Notes: a model not told the origin generated them from the letters alone. A stretch of 6,982 nucleotides of DNA from a bacterium HR41 (GCA_002898855.1 BEIR01000063.1:1-6982), one strand, 5' to 3'. Shown: positions 1-5,776, counted from the stretch's first letter. A program made the numbers and translations.

Positions 1-33
1 CGCCGCGCCGGCGGTGCATCGCTTCCGTGCCGC

Positions 34-39
34 TACGCT
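34..39 (+). promoter_or_regulatory. Possible -10 element of the tRNA-Thr promoter
   Basis: The hexamer TACGCT lies 16 bases before the mature tRNA 5' end, where a -10 box with a short trimmed leader would be expected. The same hexamer occurs just upstream of the rhomboid gene at 5777. No convincing -35 box is visible, so this is a weak inference. Confidence 0.3.
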
Positions 40-55
40 GAACTGACACCACAAC

Positions 56-128
56 GCCCGCCTAGCTCAATTGGTAGAGCGCTGCACTTGTAATGCAGGG
101 GTTCCCGGTTCGAGTCCGGGGGCGGGCT
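56..128 (+). tRNA. tRNA-Thr (anticodon UGU)
   Basis: All four arms of a cloverleaf can be paired by eye. The acceptor stem is seven perfect pairs (56-62 with 121-127), the D stem is 65-68 with 77-80, the anticodon stem is 82-86 with 94-98, and the T stem is 104-108 with 116-120 enclosing a TTCGAGT loop. The seven-base anticodon loop CTTGTAA places TGT at 89-91, which reads threonine ACA and, by wobble, other ACN codons. The discriminator base is T128 and the CCA end is not encoded, so it must be added after transcription. The G1-C72 and C2-G71 pairs fit known threonine identity elements. No second tRNA is adjacent. Confidence 0.97.
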
Positions 129-133
129 TGAGC

Positions 134-178
134 CGCGCAGTGGGAAGCGGCGACGGGTCACCGCACTGCCACTGCGCG
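134..178 (+). terminator. Inverted repeat after tRNA-Thr, possible terminator
   Basis: A 10-bp perfect stem pairs 134-143 (CGCGCAGTGG) with 169-178. Inside it, GCGG at 147-150 can pair with CCGC at 161-164, giving a two-tier hairpin. It starts six bases after the tRNA end and stops before the next gene, the right place for a terminator. It is not followed by a T run, so an intrinsic terminator of the classical kind is not shown. GC-rich hairpins without T runs are common at actinobacterial gene ends. Confidence 0.45.
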
Positions 179-214
179 TAACCGCGCGCGCGGCGGCGGG
201 TAGCGCTCTAGTGG

Positions 215-2047
215 ATGAGCGCAGAGAGCGGTGGGGTGCGCGAACTCGCCGGCGCTGACGCGTCGCGCACGTTCGCCGTCCCGAGAGAAAGCAGCGAGAT
301 CGCGCCGCCGACCGAGGCGGCAGGCCACGCGCGCGACGCGTCACCCCCGACAGCGACCCGTGTAGCCGCGTCCTCTCTCCACACCGATCACGCGGATCGC
401 TCTGCCCGCGGCGAGCGACCGGTGCCTGCAGGTCGCCCCGACCCGTCCGAGCGCGCGCTCGAGCGCTTCCACGACCTCACCCGACGTCGCGGCGTGAACC
501 GGGTCGTCTACTGGCTGACACGCATCGTCCTGCAGCCGCTCATCCACGCTTACTTCCGGCTCGAGCGCATCGGCCACGAGCACATCCCCGACGGGCCCGT
601 GATCCTCGCCAGCAACCACCGTAGTTTTCTCGACCCGTTCGTGATCGGTTGCTGTTTGCGCCGGCCGATCTACTTCGTGGCCAAGCGCGAGCTGTTCGAG
701 CGCCGTTTCTGGGGGCGCTATCTCAACTGGCTTGGCGCGTTCCCCGTTCGCCGCGGCGAGTCCGATGAAGAGGCGATGGCCACGGCGCTGGCGCTGCTCG
801 AGCGCGGCGAGGCGGTCGTCATCTTCCCCGAAGGCACGCGCATCCGCCACGGCTCGCTCGGCCGCCCGCGGCGCGGCGTGGGGCGCTTGGCGCTCGAATC
901 CGGCGCGCCAGTGGTTCCGATCGCGGTCTCCGGTACCGAGCGCGCACGCCGCGGCCTGATCATCCGGCCGGTCAAAGTGCGCGTCCGGTGCGGCGCCCCG
1001 CTGCGCTTCCCGCGCGTCGACCGACCGTCGCCGTCGCTAGCCGAGGCGGTGCTGGAAAGGGTGTGGCCGCACGTACAGGTGCAGTGGGAGTGGCTCGGCG
1101 GCGACCCCCCCTTGCGACGCGCGGTGTGCGTCGGCGAGGGCGCTACCTGCGATGCGCTTGCTGCGGCTCTCGAGCGTGCTGGTGTCGCCGTCACGCGCGT
1201 GGCGGCGACCGCGGCCGACGACCGCCGGCACGGCGGGGAAGCGGAGAGCGACGGGTTCGCGCAGCCCGATCGGTGCGCACAGACCGACCTAGTCGTCCTC
1301 GCCGTCGGTCCCGACGAGCTGCCGAGCGCGGTGGCGCGCATACGGCCGCTGATCGGCGAGCGTACCGCTGTGCTGGTAGCGGCGAACGGCCTAGTCGGAC
1401 CGACGGGCGCTACCCCGGCTGCGTATGTAGCCGAGCAGCTGCGCTCCGGTTCGGTCGTCGCTATCGGCGGGGCGGCTCTCGCCGACGACGAGCTCGACGT
1501 CGCGGCGATAGCTCGCGGCGAGGGGTGCGCGGTCGTCGCTGCGACCGACCCTGCTGCCCGCGCGCGCGTCGCGCAGGCGCTGCGCGCGGGCGGTCTCGGT
1601 GTCGACGAGACGACCGACGTGATCGGCCTCGAGCTTGCCGTCTGCGCGCAAAGCGCTGCCGCGGCCGCCGCCGAGGCTGCAGCAAGCGAGAGCGTCACGC
1701 TCGCCGGCGTGGCGGTGGGCAGGGTGTTCGAGGAGGTCGAACACCTCGCCCGGCGTCTCGGGGCGCGGCCCAGCACGCTGCTCGGTCCAGCTGGCGCTGG
1801 ACAGGTCGTGAGCGCCGTGCTGGCGCGGCTCGAGCGGCGCGGCACCGCTACGGCGAAGCCGCTACGGGTGCGGACCTCGTTGCACGAGGCGCGCAGATTG
1901 GTGGCCTTGCTCGAACAGCGGATGGGCGAGGCGGGGGTCGACGCCCCCTTCATCCGCTCGCTGCGCGCCCATCTCGAGGGTCGGCTCGACCACAAGCGCT
2001 GGCTCGAGCGCGTCCGGCGTCCGCGGCCGACTCAGCGTCCGGCGTGA
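215..2047 (+). CDS. PlsC-type acyltransferase fused to a degenerate GpsA-like domain
   Basis: The N-terminal part is a 1-acyl-sn-glycerol-3-phosphate acyltransferase, which makes phosphatidic acid from lysophosphatidate at the inner membrane face. Visible motifs are H135-X4-D140 (NHRSFLDP), the substrate-binding LGAFPVRRG at 173-181, FPEGTR at 204-209 and VVPIAVSG at 233-240. From about residue 302 a second domain follows the order of NAD(P)-dependent glycerol-3-phosphate dehydrogenase: a GEG turn at 307-309, an ANGL segment near 390, GGAALADD near 418, DVIGLEL at 468-474 and GPAGAGQ at 524-530. Family-conserved catalytic Lys, Lys and Asp appear here as N391, Q479 and Q530, and the SRN motif is missing, so dehydrogenase activity is unlikely. 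Residues 1-93 are a polar, Arg/Ala-rich stretch; GTG at 494 (V94) could be the true start. No Shine-Dalgarno sequence precedes ATG 215, but a TAGCGC hexamer at 201-206 might be a -10 box of a leaderless transcript. The acyltransferase call is firm; the GpsA relationship rests on alignment by eye. Confidence 0.9.
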   Translation: MSAESGGVRELAGADASRTFAVPRESSEIAPPTEAAGHARDASPPTATRVAASSLHTDHADRSARGERPVPAGRPDPSERALERFHDLTRRRGVNRVVYWLTRIVLQPLIHAYFRLERIGHEHIPDGPVILASNHRSFLDPFVIGCCLRRPIYFVAKRELFERRFWGRYLNWLGAFPVRRGESDEEAMATALALLERGEAVVIFPEGTRIRHGSLGRPRRGVGRLALESGAPVVPIAVSGTERARRGLIIRPVKVRVRCGAPLRFPRVDRPSPSLAEAVLERVWPHVQVQWEWLGGDPPLRRAVCVGEGATCDALAAALERAGVAVTRVAATAADDRRHGGEAESDGFAQPDRCAQTDLVVLAVGPDELPSAVARIRPLIGERTAVLVAANGLVGPTGATPAAYVAEQLRSGSVVAIGGAALADDELDVAAIARGEGCAVVAATDPAARARVAQALRAGGLGVDETTDVIGLELAVCAQSAAAAAAEAAASESVTLAGVAVGRVFEEVEHLARRLGARPSTLLGPAGAGQVVSAVLARLERRGTATAKPLRVRTSLHEARRLVALLEQRMGEAGVDAPFIRSLRAHLEGRLDHKRWLERVRRPRPTQRPA

Positions 2048-2075
2048 CGCACCTGCCTCTAGCCTCGCTTGCGGC

Positions 2076-2699
2076 GTGAGCAAGCGCGAGCCCTCGAAGG
2101 CTGAGCTCGATCGCGAGTTCAGCGAGCTCTACCGGACGCATCTGCGCGACGTCTACAGCTACGCCTACTACCGCGTCGGCAACCACCACGACGCCGAGGA
2201 CCTCACCGAGCAGACGTTCCTGCAGGCTTACCGACACTACGCCCGGGCGCGCGCCGAGGCCAACGGCAGGCCGTTGCGGCCGTGGCTGATTCGCATCGCC
2301 CACAACCTCGCCGCCAACCTGCATCGCGACCGCAGCCGCCGGCCGCAAACGGCGCTCGACGAGGCGAGCCCGCTGCCGAGCCCGCTCGACACCGAGACGC
2401 TCGCCGCCGAGCGCGCCGAGGTGCGCGAGGTGCTGGCGTGCGTCGTCGAGCTGCCCCAAGACCGCCGCGACGCGCTGGTTATGCGCTTCGCCCTGGGGAT
2501 GGACAACCGCGAGATCGCTCGTGCACTCGGGCGCTCTGAGGGCGCCACGAAGGTGCTGCTGCACCGTGCGATCCGCCAGCTCGAGCGGGCCCTCGCCGCG
2601 CGGCGCGGCGAGACGGGCGAGCCGGCCGAGGGGCGCGACGCCAACAGCCGCGATGCGCGCGAAGGTAGGGCGGAGGTGAGAACGCACCGTGACGCGTAG
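2076..2699 (+). CDS. RNA polymerase sigma factor, sigma-70 family, ECF-like
   Basis: This 207-residue protein directs RNA polymerase to a set of promoters. Region 2 spans about residues 14-88, with the core-binding segment around DAEDLTEQTFLQAY (39-52) and the promoter-melting part RPWLIRIAHNLAANLHR (68-84). Region 4 spans about 115-175, with LPQDRRDALVMRF followed by a helix-turn-helix in MDNREIARALGRSEGATKVLLHRA. There is no region 1 or 3, which fits the ECF-type layout. After residue 175 a tail of about 30 residues rich in Arg, Glu and Gly is beyond the usual end. The start is GTG 2076; no Shine-Dalgarno sequence is seen, and TAGCCT at 2060-2065 may be a -10 box of a leaderless mRNA. It begins 28 bases after the acyltransferase fusion and is followed by a small membrane protein that may control it. 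Its ECF subgroup and target genes cannot be read from the window. Confidence 0.92.
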   Translation: MSKREPSKAELDREFSELYRTHLRDVYSYAYYRVGNHHDAEDLTEQTFLQAYRHYARARAEANGRPLRPWLIRIAHNLAANLHRDRSRRPQTALDEASPLPSPLDTETLAAERAEVREVLACVVELPQDRRDALVMRFALGMDNREIARALGRSEGATKVLLHRAIRQLERALAARRGETGEPAEGRDANSRDAREGRAEVRTHRDA

Positions 2700-2788
2700 C
2701 GTTCCAGCGGCAGATCGGTACTTGGTAGTGAAGGCGAACGAGCGTTCCGTGACGAACCGCGGGCGATGGGTGTGCTGACGCGACCGCT

Positions 2789-3133
2789 ATGAGCGAAGCA
2801 GACGTCGAAACCTTGCTGCGCAGCGCGCTGCGGCCGGTGGAGCCGTCGCTCGGGCTGCGTGACAGGCTAGAGAACCGGCTGCGCGGCGTTCGCGACGCCG
2901 CTGCCGACGAGCTCGCCGACTGGGAGCTGAAAGCGCTGCGCGATCCGCGCCGTTGGTTGCGGGCTGTGATCGCCCTCGTAGCCGGTGGCGCCGCCGCCAC
3001 GGCGCTGGCGCTCCTGCGCTGGCAGCACGCGCGGCGCTCGCGGCCACGCGGCGCGCGCAGGGTGGTGTCCGCGGCGGCTGCGCGCGCGGCGTCCCTTCGG
3101 CGCCTGGCCCGCGCGGCCCGTCGCCGCTCCTGA
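2789..3133 (+). CDS. Small single-pass membrane protein, putative anti-sigma partner
   Basis: This 114-residue protein has three parts. An N-terminal helical, charged segment (about 1-55, with ALRPVEPSLGLRDRLENRL near 13-31 and ELADWELKALRDPRRW at 41-56) precedes one hydrophobic helix at about 57-76, followed by a very Arg/Ala-rich tail to the end. The N terminus probably lies in the cytosol. Position just after a sigma factor gene (89-base gap, same strand) suggests an anti-sigma or sigma-modulating role, but the HxxxCxxC zinc motif of ZAS anti-sigma factors is absent. The function is therefore inferred from context only. ATG 2789 is the only usable start: an in-frame stop lies at 2750 and no other start codon follows it. 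No clear Shine-Dalgarno sequence is present. Confidence 0.75.
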   Translation: MSEADVETLLRSALRPVEPSLGLRDRLENRLRGVRDAAADELADWELKALRDPRRWLRAVIALVAGGAAATALALLRWQHARRSRPRGARRVVSAAAARAASLRRLARAARRRS

Positions 3134-3256
3134 CCACCACGTCGCCGCTCATGACGGGCCGCGGCGCTGTTCGGTGCTGGGGCTGTGGCGGCGGGCGTGG
3201 TGCCGCGAGTTGTAGCGGCTCGCAGGCAAAGAAGGCCGCGATTCTGAGCACGACAA

Positions 3257-3283
3257 GGGGCGCCGCCCCGAGGGCGGCGCCCC
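3257..3283 (+). terminator. Strong GC-rich hairpin after the sigma/membrane-protein pair
   Basis: A perfect 12-bp stem pairs 3257-3268 (GGGGCGCCGCCC) with 3272-3283 around a CGA loop. It lies about 120 bases after the stop of the small membrane protein, so it may end that transcript. On the plus strand no T run follows. On the minus strand the stem is followed by TTGTCGTGCT, slightly richer in T, so it could act in either direction. Confidence 0.6.
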
Positions 3284-3468
3284 CGCAAGTTGCCCACGGG
3301 CGCAGCGACCGGACGGACCCCCACACCGATCCCTTCGCTCGGTGCCCGCGGTGTAGCCCCCGCACCACGGGTCGGCAGTTCGCGCGGGTGGCCTGAGCCG
3401 CTAGCCGCGCAGCTGGACGGATGTCCTACGTAAAGCAACTTTCGCGATTGACGATTCACCACTACGCA

Positions 3469-3540
3469 GGCGCCGCAGGCAGGGATGCGAGCCGGGCGCC
3501 GAGGAGAGCGAAAGCCCCGACCTGTCGACGCAAGGAGGTC
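3469..3540 (+). promoter_or_regulatory. Structured leader with a partly hidden ribosome binding site
   Basis: GGCGCC at 3469-3474 pairs with GGCGCC at 3495-3500, and inside it GGC at 3478-3480 can pair with GCC at 3491-3493. Further on, GACCT at 3519-3523 pairs with AGGTC at 3536-3540, which covers the last bases of the Shine-Dalgarno sequence. This arrangement could tune translation of the downstream small membrane protein. I compared it by eye with c-di-GMP and c-di-AMP riboswitch patterns and could not make it fit, so no class is assigned. Confidence 0.35.
3532..3539 (+). promoter_or_regulatory. Strong ribosome binding site
   Basis: AAGGAGGT is a full match to the anti-Shine-Dalgarno sequence and lies nine bases before ATG 3549. 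It fixes the start of the 84-residue protein and stands out because several other genes in the window have no such site. Confidence 0.9.
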
Positions 3541-3548
3541 CCCCGCCG

Positions 3549-3803
3549 ATGTCCGTCCGCGCGATCGGAGGCGCTGGAAGCGCCATCACCGCCGCTGTGG
3601 TCGTGCCGCCTCAGCTGGGTGAGCTCTCGTTGAGCGCGGTCGCTGCGATCACCTGTGCGGTGCTGCTCCTTTTCCTCGCGATCGGCGAGATTGCCCGTCG
3701 CGCCGAGGAGCGCACCACCGGCGAGCACGACGTGCTCGACCCCGCTCTCGATCGTGAAACCGTGCTCGAGCGCGTCGCGTTCGTTGAGGAACGACAGCGC
3801 TGA
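3549..3803 (+). CDS. Small single-pass membrane protein of unknown function
   Basis: I do not recognise this 84-residue protein. A short small-residue N-terminal part (1-27, with VVVPPQLGEL near 17-26) leads into one hydrophobic helix at about 28-46. A charged C-terminal segment follows, beginning IARRAEERTTGEHDVLD (48-64) and ending in an acidic/basic helix-like tail. The positive residues right after the helix suggest that the tail faces the cytosol. The gene has a perfect ribosome binding site, so it is probably translated well. It ends 41 bases before the glycosyltransferase gene on the same strand, so the two are probably co-transcribed. It could be an accessory subunit of that enzyme, but this is inferred from position alone. 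Confidence 0.75.
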   Translation: MSVRAIGGAGSAITAAVVVPPQLGELSLSAVAAITCAVLLLFLAIGEIARRAEERTTGEHDVLDPALDRETVLERVAFVEERQR

Positions 3804-3844
3804 CAGGCGCACTCCGGTAGCGCGAGCGGCGGAGAGCGACGGCG

Positions 3845-5062
3845 GTGATCCCCGACATCGTTCCGCCTCTGCTCGTCGTTCTGTTCTTGCTCGCGTTCGA
3901 CGTCCAGAACGTCGCCGCGGGGATGAACTGGCGTGTGGTTCGGCCCACAGGACGCACCACACGCGACTACACGATCATTGTTCCTATCTGGGGAGATCCC
4001 CGCTACTGGGGAAATCGCGAGCACCTCGAGCCCTACAAGGATCGAGTCCTGCTCGCCTGCAACGTCCACACACCGCAGATGGCGGCGTTCGCAGACCGGA
4101 TCGAGCGCGAAGGGTGGCGTGTGTTCCGCACCTGGGACGACCCAAAGATCAGCCCGGCGCAAACGATCCGCAAGGCTCTGGCCGCCGTCGATACGAAATG
4201 GGTGCTACGGCTCGACGGCGACTCCTTCCCGGCCGATGATTTCGGCAAAGCGGTAGCGGCAGCCGAAGACGCCGATGCCGACGTGTGCTCGGTGAAAGTG
4301 CTCCCGTCGCGGCGTCACACGGTCGCCGAACAGCTGCAGGGCGTCGAATACGACATCGCTATGCGCGGGCGCCACGTGCGCCCGTGGGCTACCTCAGGTG
4401 CCTGTCACATCGTGCGCACCGAAGCGATGCGGGCGATCATGCGCAAGCACTCGCTGTGGTTTTTCGGTGAGGACATCGAAACCGGCGTGATCGCCGAGCA
4501 CCTGCAGCTCAAGGTGCGTCACGTCGACTTCGTCGTCTACACCGTCGTTCCCGAAACTTTCCGACAGCTGTTCAAGCAGCGGCGCTCCTGGTGGGCAGGA
4601 CACTTCCGTCTGTCGGTGTTGAACTTCGAGCAGCAGATTCGCTTCCCGGTTCTCGCTATGTACAACGTCGGCTTGATCTACCTGCTACTGCACGGCAAGT
4701 GGCATGAACTGATCACGGCGACGCAGGTGATTCCTGTGCTGATTCTTGTGTACACGTTGCTCACCACGCTCTCGAACTGGCCTGTGCGCTCGCGCTGGCT
4801 GATCGCCTTTCCCTACTACACGCTTGCCCAGGCACTGATCATGCCGCCGATCGGCGCGCTCTATTACTTCGTTACGCGTTTGCGCTGGCGGCGCGCCGGC
4901 CGTTACCGGATCACGTTTTTCAAGGCTCGCCCTGGCTCACCGGTCGAGTTGCGGTCCCACACCCTCGCTGCACGCGCCGTGCGGCTGGCTTGGCACGTTG
5001 CTTTCCTGGTTGCAATCGCTGCACCGGTGGCCGTCGCCGTGGCGGCGGCACAACTCGCGTGA
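3845..5062 (+). CDS. Membrane-embedded family 2 glycosyltransferase
   Basis: This 405-residue enzyme probably transfers sugar from a nucleotide-sugar donor on the cytosolic side and may move the growing chain across the membrane. It starts with one hydrophobic helix (about 5-25), then a GT-A fold domain: TIIVPIWGDP (strand 1), LLACN, the metal-binding R-L-D124-G-D126 motif, and FFGE209D210 as the likely catalytic acidic pair. The site where processive synthases carry QxxRW reads Q245-R-R-S-W249, with serine where arginine is usual. Four hydrophobic helices follow, at about 268-283, 290-309, 318-343 and 382-402. The layout resembles cellulose, hyaluronan and related polysaccharide synthases, but no PilZ domain is present and the sugar cannot be predicted. 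The start is GTG 3845 with GGAG at 3831-3834, ten bases upstream. It follows the 84-residue membrane protein and probably shares its transcript. Confidence 0.9.
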   Translation: MIPDIVPPLLVVLFLLAFDVQNVAAGMNWRVVRPTGRTTRDYTIIVPIWGDPRYWGNREHLEPYKDRVLLACNVHTPQMAAFADRIEREGWRVFRTWDDPKISPAQTIRKALAAVDTKWVLRLDGDSFPADDFGKAVAAAEDADADVCSVKVLPSRRHTVAEQLQGVEYDIAMRGRHVRPWATSGACHIVRTEAMRAIMRKHSLWFFGEDIETGVIAEHLQLKVRHVDFVVYTVVPETFRQLFKQRRSWWAGHFRLSVLNFEQQIRFPVLAMYNVGLIYLLLHGKWHELITATQVIPVLILVYTLLTTLSNWPVRSRWLIAFPYYTLAQALIMPPIGALYYFVTRLRWRRAGRYRITFFKARPGSPVELRSHTLAARAVRLAWHVAFLVAIAAPVAVAVAAAQLA

Positions 5063-5139
5063 GACGCGATCGGGCGGCTGGCTGCAAGCAGTGCGCTGCG
5101 AGGTGTACCCGGCGCCGACGCGGCGCGCGAGATGAAACA

Positions 5140-5169
5140 AGGGCGACCCGCGCCGGCGCGGGTCGCCCT
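5140..5169 (-). terminator. Perfect inverted repeat between convergent genes, terminator
   Basis: Bases 5140-5154 are exactly complementary to 5155-5169, giving a stem of about 13 bp with a four-base loop. It lies 31 bases past the stop of the minus-strand DUF4383 gene. On that strand the stem is followed by TGTTTCATC, a modest T-rich run, as in an intrinsic terminator. It lies 77 bases after the plus-strand glycosyltransferase stop and could also end that transcript. Confidence 0.85.
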
Positions 5170-5200
5170 AGCGACGTCGATCGATCCTGATCGTCGTGAC

Positions 5201-5620
5201 TCAGTGCTGGGGAGCCGTGCTTGGCCGCTCGACCGCCGGCGTGGCGAGGTACGCGCCGAGGCCGACGAGCCCGATCGCGAGGTGCAGGACGTTGTCCTCG
5301 GTGTTGATCGGAATGATGCCGAGGATCGATTCGCCCGAGCCGATCACGAACCCCCAGACTGCGACAACGACGTAGACGACGCCGAGCAGGATCGCGTACG
5401 TCCGGGAGCTCGCGTAAGAGCCCGCCGCGGCGAGCCCGAGCGCTCCGGTCGCGATGTGCACGAGGTTGTGCCAGCCGTTGATGTCGAGGATCCCGAGGAT
5501 CGCGTCGACGTCTCCGGGCGAGCCGAAACTCGCCGAGTAGAAGAAGCCGACGATCCCGGCGACCACCAAGACGGCTCCGAACACGAGCGCGTACAGCTGG
5601 GCTGGCGCGCGGTTGTCCAT
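5201..5620 (-). CDS. DUF4383 domain membrane protein
   Basis: This 139-residue protein of unknown function has four predicted membrane helices (about 9-29, 50-66, 75-95 and 108-126). The NLVHIATGALGL and NVLHLAIGLVGL segments are the hallmark pattern of DUF4383 proteins, which are common in actinobacteria. The two halves repeat each other: residues 9-33 match 74-96 and residues 41-63 match 99-121, with ILGI-x2-IN-x3-N-x2-H-x-A-x-G-x2-GL shared. This points to an ancient duplication of a two-helix unit. ATG 5620 is supported by AGGAGGT nine bases upstream. The gene stands alone on the minus strand, divergent from the rhomboid gene and convergent with the glycosyltransferase gene. A role in envelope stress has been suggested by some annotations, but nothing here shows it. 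Confidence 0.93.
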   Translation of the reverse strand: MDNRAPAQLYALVFGAVLVVAGIVGFFYSASFGSPGDVDAILGILDINGWHNLVHIATGALGLAAAGSYASSRTYAILLGVVYVVVAVWGFVIGSGESILGIIPINTEDNVLHLAIGLVGLGAYLATPAVERPSTAPQH

Positions 5621-5629
5621 CCTTCCCTG

Positions 5630-5636
5630 ACCTCCT
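5630..5636 (-). promoter_or_regulatory. Ribosome binding site of the DUF4383 gene
   Basis: On the minus strand this reads AGGAGGT, nine bases before the ATG at 5620. It supports the chosen start. Confidence 0.9.
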
Positions 5637-5651
5637 ACCTTGGTTACAACT

Positions 5652-5703
5652 TTCGGCTTGCGCTTCTCGCTACTGCCGTTCGGCTTGCGCCTCTCACTAC
5701 TGC
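5652..5703. repeat. Two 25-bp direct repeats in a divergent intergenic region
   Basis: The units are 5652-5676 and 5679-5703, spaced 27 bases start to start. They match at 23 of 25 positions and differ only at the 13th and 18th. Both begin TTCGGCTTGCGC and end CTACTGC. They lie 32-83 bases upstream of the DUF4383 start and 87 or more bases upstream of the likely rhomboid start, so they could be paired regulator sites. On the minus strand a TATAGC hexamer directly adjoins the second unit (5702-5707). Confidence 0.85.
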
Positions 5704-5776
5704 TATACGCGCGTGGTCCCGAGGCGGTTGCCTATCTGTTGCCCGCGGCGCGGACCAGGCACGTCCTCGTGCCAGC

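Larger units (their letters stand above)
3134..3548. other. Long stretch without a convincing gene, rich in hairpins
   Basis: Open frames here on both strands are Arg/Pro/Ala-rich shadows with no recognisable domain. The stretch contains a strong GC-rich hairpin at 3257-3283. It also contains a 6-bp hairpin, CACCGA at 3324-3329 with TCGGTG at 3339-3344, which competes with ACACCG at 3323-3328 pairing with CGGTGT at 3349-3354. An AT-richer patch at about 3425-3465 includes TTGACG (3448-3453), which resembles a -35 box, but no well-spaced -10 box follows it. A structured leader with a strong ribosome binding site ends the stretch. I recognise no tRNA, SRP RNA, RNase P RNA, tmRNA or known riboswitch class in it. 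Confidence 0.6.

Noticed and set aside
56..214. Integration of a genomic island at the tRNA gene
   Set aside because: The tRNA is intact, no repeat of its 3' end is found downstream in the window, and the following genes look chromosomal.
33..344. Minus-strand open frame of 103 codons across the tRNA
   Set aside because: It is the antisense reading of tRNA-Thr and its flanks, a common false prediction (it yields the typical SNREPLHYKCSALP-like peptide).
718..1995. Minus-strand open frame of 425 codons inside the acyltransferase fusion
   Set aside because: Ser/Arg/Ala-rich shadow of a high-GC gene. The plus strand shows conserved catalytic motifs.
988..2079. Plus-strand open frame of 363 codons in another frame of the fusion gene
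   Set aside because: Almost entirely Arg/Gly/Ala with no domain pattern; it is a frame shadow.
2479..3462. Minus-strand open frame of 327 codons covering the gap and the small membrane protein
   Set aside because: Arg/Ala/Pro-rich with no recognisable motif, and it overlaps better supported plus-strand genes.
3421..3548. Known riboswitch (c-di-GMP or c-di-AMP) ahead of the glycosyltransferase operon
   Set aside because: A short GGGATGCGAGCC segment recalls part of the c-di-GMP-I motif, but the other conserved parts and stem order do not fit, and c-di-AMP signatures are missing.
3421..3633. Small plus-strand open frame beginning MSYVKQLSR, as a possible leader peptide
   Set aside because: No good ribosome binding site, the composition becomes Arg-rich, and it runs out of frame into the well-supported 84-residue gene.
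5063..5200. Attachment site or mobile-element end at the perfect inverted repeat
   Set aside because: No integrase, transposase or target duplication is near. The position between convergent genes explains it as a terminator.
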